29,526 nt of DNA, taken from positions 1 to 29,526 of the forward strand of contig WFRF01000005.1 in NCBI GenBank assembly GCA_015486655.1, given 5' to 3'. The stretch comes from Caldifarciminota bacterium. Its GTDB lineage: Bacteria > Hydrothermota > 32-111 > QNBC01. Under the pieces are notes generated by a model that had not been told where the DNA came from, ran no database searches, and was given only the letters and a program-made list of their open reading frames with translations. Both the position numbers and the translations under genes were made by a program. Below, piece after piece: positions 25,417 to 29,526 of this stretch (the stretch's first letter is position 1; each line of letters begins with the position of its first letter).

Positions 25417-26898
25417 TCAAACAATATTATTTTTTACAAGTGAATTAAGAAAATTCTTTAAAATAAATATCTCATCAATGGTAATGGTTCCCCCGCCCTT
25501 TTTTTTGAAATAAACAATTTTTTTATTATTCAGTTCAAAATCATAAGCGTTCCTATCCCCATTTACCACTTCACTATTCCCTATTCCGATATACTCAAGA
25601 TCAAACACCTTTTTAACTTGCTCAAGAATCCCCGGTAAAATTTTATCCTTTCCCTCTTTGCTGAGCAGCAGGTCAATGTACCTGTTTATCAATACAATTT
25701 TTCTGTAATATTCTTTAAAAAACAAAAATAATATACGTTTCAAAACGGAAGAATATGTAAAATAAACCAACAAAGAATAAAGTGCAATGAAAATTGTCAA
25801 TATTAACATCCTTAAAATTATTAAATTTATCGTTTTACAAAATTCTCTAAATAAAAGCCATAACACAATTCCCAAGAACAGATAAATTATTACAACGATA
25901 CTTCTTGCAAGAATAAAATTTATATAACCGAGTTTATATTTGGAAATCCCGAATATAAAGGTAATCGGTATCATAATAAAAAATGGAAAAACATAGGCGA
26001 AGTTGCTCCACTCATGGCCGAAAAGCAGAAGAGGCAGTGAGAATAAAATAAGAAAAGGCCCGTACCCTATAATTTGTCCCACTATAAGCCATTTCAGCCT
26101 TTTTTTGTTATAATTGTCGGAATGAAAATATTCCAGTGTAATAAGCACTATACCAATTAAAATCGCCATTATTGAATAGATTTGCGAAATTTTAACCACA
26201 TCCATTAGGCTTATATAAGCCGTTGTGATTTTATAGTTCAGAAAATTAAAATATGTCTTTAACCAAATAACGGATATTACGGCACTAATAAGTATAGCCA
26301 TCGAATAAAAAAATACTGAAAATTTATTGAATTTTCTCGGGAAAACGGATAGAAATGCAATATAAAATCCCGGTATAAACGATACAGAAATTATAAGCAG
26401 AGAATAAAGAAATATGTTATAAAAACAAACTCTATAAGTAACAGCGGCAATGGCAACCGTTATGAAGAACATAAAAATAAAAAATGTATACAGTTTGTTC
26501 GGGCTAATGCTTATTATCAGATAAGCCATGATTAAGAAAAATATTGAAATTAAAAGAAGTGTGATTATATTGCCATATTTAGTCAGACGATGGTGTTTCA
26601 AAACCACCGAATAACTTTTCCCTGTTTTCGAAGAAATAAATTTATATATATGTACCGAATTAATAGGGAATTTTTCTATATTCTCATCAAGTTCGTACGA
26701 ATTGGCATATTTCACAGAGTCACAACTAATTAGAATATCATTTTTCCGAATGCTTTTTTCATTACTTTTCTTAACTCTTATAACATCGTGGTCTTGATAG
26801 AATTCTACAATGGGATATGACATCGTCATTTCATTGTAAAAGGAAAAAACAATTATACCAATCGTTAAAAATAGAATTACATACATAAATGTTTTCAT
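25417..26898 (-). CDS. ComP-like multi-TM sensor protein lacking a kinase domain
   Basis: 493 aa. One N-terminal membrane segment (5-22) is followed by an extracytoplasmic PDZ-like stretch (about 30-105: RKNDILISCDSVKYANSYEL), then about nine to ten membrane segments (108-385), and a cytoplasmic tail of ~100 residues that looks like the start of a GAF domain. From memory, the layout and some local sequence (GPFLILFSLPLLLFG; YINFILARS) resemble the sensor half of the Bacillus competence kinase ComP. The reading frame stops before any DHp or ATPase domain, and the next 68 bp hold only a promoter, so the kinase is absent and not frame-shifted. Upstream it has a leaderless-type promoter. Function unknown; possibly a signalling partner. 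Confidence 0.6.
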   Translation of the reverse strand: MKTFMYVILFLTIGIIVFSFYNEMTMSYPIVEFYQDHDVIRVKKSNEKSIRKNDILISCDSVKYANSYELDENIEKFPINSVHIYKFISSKTGKSYSVVLKHHRLTKYGNIITLLLISIFFLIMAYLIISISPNKLYTFFIFMFFITVAIAAVTYRVCFYNIFLYSLLIISVSFIPGFYIAFLSVFPRKFNKFSVFFYSMAILISAVISVIWLKTYFNFLNYKITTAYISLMDVVKISQIYSIMAILIGIVLITLEYFHSDNYNKKRLKWLIVGQIIGYGPFLILFSLPLLLFGHEWSNFAYVFPFFIMIPITFIFGISKYKLGYINFILARSIVVIIYLFLGIVLWLLFREFCKTINLIILRMLILTIFIALYSLLVYFTYSSVLKRILFLFFKEYYRKIVLINRYIDLLLSKEGKDKILPGILEQVKKVFDLEYIGIGNSEVVNGDRNAYDFELNNKKIVYFKKKGGGTITIDEIFILKNFLNSLVKNNIV

Positions 26899-26905
26899 AT
26901 ATCAT

Positions 26906-26934
26906 ATTTTATATTTTTTAAATTTAAATGTCAA
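26906..26934 (-). promoter_or_regulatory. Leaderless-type promoter of the ComP-like gene
   Basis: Minus strand: consensus -35 TTGACA (26929-26934), 17-bp spacer, TAAAAT (26906-26911), then 7 nt (ATGATAT) to the ATG at 26898. No ribosome site fits in the 7 nt. Same geometry as the alr promoter. Confidence 0.65.
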
Positions 26935-26966
26935 ATAAATTCTTTAGATATTAGTAGATAGGTCTG

Positions 26967-27044
26967 GTGACTTCGTCACAAGTAAGAACCAAGAAGTGAG
27001 AAGTAGGAAATAATCTTAATGAGATTCTGAAACAAGTTCAGAAT
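26967..27044. repeat. Composite intergenic repeat, second copy
   Basis: GTGAC/GTCAC (26967-26971 with 26975-26979, loop TTC), a purine-rich AAGAAGTGAGAAGTAGG stretch (26991-27007), and a hairpin ATTCTGAA/TTCAGAAT (27024-27031 with 27037-27044, loop ACAAG). The same three kinds of module, in a different order and more diverged, occur at 12615-12732. This fills much of the 329-bp gap 26899-27227; the remainder (27045-27227) is AT-rich, with no gene I can support. Confidence 0.5.
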
Positions 27045-27206
27045 GACACATCATAAACAATCCCATTTGGCGTTTCCCCATACATGTAATATTGCATTAT
27101 ACAAATCAACGTACAAATTTGGAAAATATGTCTATACCACTTACTATTCTTTCATTATGTTTTATATTTTAAACAAGCATCATAATAAACATACTTTTAT
27201 TATCTT

Positions 27207-27227
27207 ATTCCGTTCTGTAAAGCGGAA
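27207..27227 (-). terminator. Weak hairpin just after the barrel gene stop
   Basis: On the minus strand ATTCCG and CGGAAT pair around a 10-nt loop right at the end of the barrel gene, overlapping its stop region. The following bases (AAGATAATAAAAG) are A-rich and not T-rich, so this is a poor intrinsic terminator. Confidence 0.25.
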
Positions 27228-28565
27228 TTAAAATAAGTATTCAATACCTAACTGAATCCCCCTATAGGATTTCATTCCTCTTAATACAGTTTTGTCCGTT
27301 CCCCATGAGAGCAATGAAGAAACTGATATACTCAAATTATCATACGGTTTGATTTTTAAACTCGGTATGAAAATAATACCGTAACTTTTTCTTATGTTAC
27401 TGAAATCGTCCACCTCTATTCCGCAATCAAAAGGGGATAACTCAATTTTATTATCAAATATCGGGTATCTGCTACCCACAAAGATATAGTCGTGTAAGTT
27501 GTCATTGCTCTTTTCGTTGACGAAACCATGGAGATATTGAATACTTATATAGAATTCATTTGAAAACGTATAATCAAACCCCAAAAGATATTTCAAATAA
27601 AATTTCCCCTCAATATTCGTTGTATCCATTTCCCCCATTCCCAATGCACTCAAATCTATCAGGAAATGATTTTCCCTCGGTATAAATAATGAGATGTCAC
27701 CCCAGATTCCTACATTTCCAACAGCTCCGGAGAATGAGAATCCCGACATGTGAATACGCGGATAAAACAATTCACTCTTCACATTAATTATGGATGGAAC
27801 CGTATCCGGCATCACTATTATCTCTTTCACCCACGGCAAATATGTCCTTGAATAGAGATAGTACAATGAAAAATCATAATCAAAAATATTATAAGAAACC
27901 CTCCCGCCGCCGATTACATTGTCTTTTACCATCACTCCGGGTGAAATTATAGTATCGTTTATTTTGCCTATTGTAATACCGGGAGCTAAAAATGTTGATT
28001 GGTTAAACATACCGAAATTGCTTGAATCGGGCAACAAATCCGGTGTAAAATACGGAATTAAAACTCCTGTAACAGTTAAATTGTTATAATATAAATCTGT
28101 CTTTACGGAATAAACTCCTATTCTGTTTTTAAAACTCCACCTGTCTTGGAAGTCATACGGATTTACAAAATCATTGGGACTCAACTCATCTCCCGCTCCC
28201 CAGACAATCCGTTGCTTTCCCGCTCTTATGTCCATGAATTCGAATGGAAATTTGAGAATGTTTACGTAAATTTCTTTTAATCTGAAACTGTTTTTAAAAT
28301 AATTTGGATACTCATACATATCCTTAATACTTGTAATACGGGGTATAGAAAGCAATCTTGTGTCCATATGGGAAAAAAACGATACATTGTCATACAGCTG
28401 AGTTTCTATCTTAATACCAAAATCATTCTCAATTCTCATATATTTGGAATCGGAGCCGTATGAAATCCTGCCGTAAGATTTAAAATAGCCGTCTATATCC
28501 AAAGCGTTAAGATGCACTACGCACAACAATACGACAACTGTTCCCATTAAATATTTGTATTTCAT
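27228..28565 (-). CDS. Outer-membrane beta-barrel protein of an RND/LolA-like cluster
   Basis: 445 aa from the ATG at 28565, preceded by GAGG at 5 nt. Residues 1-21 are a signal peptide (YLMGTVVVLLCVVHLNA). The rest is strand-rich and ends in the aromatic strand IQLGIEYLF, typical of outer-membrane barrels. AGKQRIVWGAGDELSPNDF (about residues 116-134) resembles the GRQRIxWGxxxxxxPxDxxNP block seen in DUF1302-like proteins. Genes of that type are often found beside a LolA-like protein and an MMPL transporter, as here. Inferred role: outer-membrane end of a lipid or hydrophobe export route. A GTG at 28571 is a less likely start because it abuts the GAGG. Confidence 0.7.
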   Translation of the reverse strand: MKYKYLMGTVVVLLCVVHLNALDIDGYFKSYGRISYGSDSKYMRIENDFGIKIETQLYDNVSFFSHMDTRLLSIPRITSIKDMYEYPNYFKNSFRLKEIYVNILKFPFEFMDIRAGKQRIVWGAGDELSPNDFVNPYDFQDRWSFKNRIGVYSVKTDLYYNNLTVTGVLIPYFTPDLLPDSSNFGMFNQSTFLAPGITIGKINDTIISPGVMVKDNVIGGGRVSYNIFDYDFSLYYLYSRTYLPWVKEIIVMPDTVPSIINVKSELFYPRIHMSGFSFSGAVGNVGIWGDISLFIPRENHFLIDLSALGMGEMDTTNIEGKFYLKYLLGFDYTFSNEFYISIQYLHGFVNEKSNDNLHDYIFVGSRYPIFDNKIELSPFDCGIEVDDFSNIRKSYGIIFIPSLKIKPYDNLSISVSSLLSWGTDKTVLRGMKSYRGIQLGIEYLF

Positions 28566-28572
28566 AAACACC

Positions 28573-29316
28573 TCACTGTTTTAAAAATCTCTTTGTGAAT
28601 ATGCTGTTTGATAACCCCATATTTAGTTTTATGTCCTTAAGCTTCATTATTGATGTATGTCGTGATCTCAAATCTTTCATTTTTGAAACCGTTGCAATCC
28701 AGTATCCATTAATACGGGACAGACTGTCCGCCGTCATAATCTTTACCAAATTATCATTTGACTTAAAATATTCACTTTTTACCGGATAATAAATATCCTT
28801 CCTGACAGTTAAAATAATGTACTTGTAGTCGGATTTTATACCGGTTTTAGGAAATATTTTCAATTTATAATACAAACTGTCCTCGTCAATTATCGACCCT
28901 TGCCAGTTTTTCTCATAATCTTTCGGTTCCATGTCTTCATAAGTAAAATCCGTCCCTGCAAATTTTGAGTTTTTCACATTTGACGAAATCCTTTTTATCT
29001 TCTTGAAAGCAGGCAGGTAAATATAAAATACGCCTTTTGGCAAAGACAAAAATCCAATCCCTTTATATTCTGCCGGAGATATAAATTTCCCAAGTCGTTT
29101 ATTACTCCCCTTTTGATATATTTCTATTTTACGAATGGTTTTATTCCCTCCCCTATCAATTAAACTCATTTCTATTATCATGTATTGGTCATTGGGAGCA
29201 TTCATCACGGAGTCTACCTTTCTCAATATTTCTTCAGGTGACAACCCCTCATTCCCCCTTGCAATATTAAACATTAAAATGGCTAATAGAAATATAATTA
29301 TCCTTTGTATTTTCAT
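28573..29316 (-). CDS. LolA-like outer membrane lipoprotein-sorting family protein
   Basis: 247 aa. Residues 1-21 form a signal peptide (IQRIIIFLLAILMFNIARG). The mature part matches the periplasmic LolA/LolB-like fold family annotated as outer-membrane lipoprotein-sorting protein: YKGIGFLSLPKGVFYIYLP, KRISSNVKNSKFAGTDFTYEDM and RKDIYYPVKSEYF. AGGAGG precedes the ATG at about 6 nt. It starts 3 nt after the MMPL gene stop and ends 7 nt before the barrel ATG, so the three are almost surely one operon. It probably carries a lipid between the RND pump and the outer membrane. This is not canonical LolA. Confidence 0.85.
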   Translation of the reverse strand: MKIQRIIIFLLAILMFNIARGNEGLSPEEILRKVDSVMNAPNDQYMIIEMSLIDRGGNKTIRKIEIYQKGSNKRLGKFISPAEYKGIGFLSLPKGVFYIYLPAFKKIKRISSNVKNSKFAGTDFTYEDMEPKDYEKNWQGSIIDEDSLYYKLKIFPKTGIKSDYKYIILTVRKDIYYPVKSEYFKSNDNLVKIMTADSLSRINGYWIATVSKMKDLRSRHTSIMKLKDIKLNMGLSNSIFTKRFLKQ

Positions 29317-29319
29317 GGC

Positions 29320-29526
29320 TCACCTCCTATTAAATATTTTCTTCTTTATGCTCATAATAATCGACGACAATATAACGGTGGCTCCGAAAGCCGAACCTAT
29401 CATAGTAACCGAAATCAATATTCCAAAGCGTCTCAAAGGAATGAGACTTGCAAATATCAAAACGCAAAAACCTGAAATAACAACTGTCATATTTATAAAA
29501 ATCGCTTTGCCTGTCGTATTCAATGT
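29320..29526 (-). CDS. MMPL/RND-family transporter, C-terminal end only
   Basis: The frame is open to the window edge; 68 residues are visible. It reads NTTGKAIFINMTVVISGF, FASLIPLRRFGILISVT and ATVILSSIIMSIKKK: the last two or three membrane segments of an MMPL/RND transporter, with the GxAI and PLRxFG patterns usual there. The stop lies 3 nt before the LolA-like gene. Inner-membrane pump; substrate unknown, probably a lipid given the neighbours. Confidence 0.8.
   Translation of the reverse strand, partial: TLNTTGKAIFINMTVVISGFCVLIFASLIPLRRFGILISVTMIGSAFGATVILSSIIMSIKKKIFNRR

Noticed and set aside
25349..25420. Upstream extension of the phosphohexomutase gene
   Set aside because: It would cover the -35/-10 promoter and AAGGAG site; the family N-terminus starts at the ATG at 25348.
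27043..27231. 62-codon plus-strand frame in the 329-bp gap
   Set aside because: It begins inside the repeat hairpin, has no ribosome site, and its composition (many His, Tyr, Lys, Asn) matches translated AT-rich non-coding DNA.

Overview
The window is a compact, AT-rich, gene-dense stretch of a Gram-negative bacterium. Five proteins look destined for the periplasm or outer membrane: two beta-barrel candidates carrying helix-hairpin-helix (HhH) domains, a third barrel, a LolA-like lipid carrier and a LysM protein. The first (partial) gene ends in SBBP-type repeats followed by a type IX secretion-style C-terminal sorting domain. I infer a member of, or relative of, the FCB group (Bacteroidota-like or an uncultured lineage such as WOR-3 or Cloacimonadota). 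No rRNA, tRNA, IS element or CRISPR array was seen.

Layout. 1-495 (+): 3' end of a secreted repeat protein, then a 12-bp perfect hairpin. 7814-700 (-): ppdK-prfA-prmC-nadK-recN, a tight run with 1-4 nt gaps or overlaps behind a good sigma-70 promoter. 12375-7903 (-): a two-gene McrBC-type modification-dependent restriction module. Its McrB has an unrecognised ~420-residue N-terminal region, then an EVE domain, then the McrB GTPase, and it has its own near-consensus promoter. 12831-14370 (+): split L-serine dehydratase sdaAB-sdaAA. 16579-14356 (-): a small unknown protein coupled to a 7TM-GAF sensor histidine kinase with an atypical phospho-acceptor region. 16607 (+): acpS. 19631-16940 (-): DUF1844 protein, LysM protein and panB, continuing from alr (20803-19640). 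25348-20861 (-): phosphohexomutase, a barrel protein with C-terminal ComEA-like HhH domains, a Nudix hydrolase, and a second barrel protein with an N-terminal ComEA-like HhH domain. 26898-25417 (-): a membrane sensor built like the sensor half of ComP but with no kinase. 29526-27228 (-): MMPL/RND transporter end, LolA-like protein and outer membrane barrel, a probable envelope lipid-export set.

The most interesting part is 20.8-26.9 kb. Two putative outer-membrane barrels with ComEA-like DNA-binding domains in mirror-image order sit two to four genes downstream of a kinase-less ComP-like sensor. This suggests, but does not prove, a DNA-uptake or surface-DNA module. A second notable signal is three genes without a Shine-Dalgarno (acpS, alr, the ComP-like gene) whose start codon lies only 6-7 nt after a well-formed -10 box, as expected for leaderless mRNAs. 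A third is a pair of intergenic regions (12.53-12.75 kb and 26.96-27.05 kb) built from the same short hairpin and GAAGTGAGAAGT-like modules.
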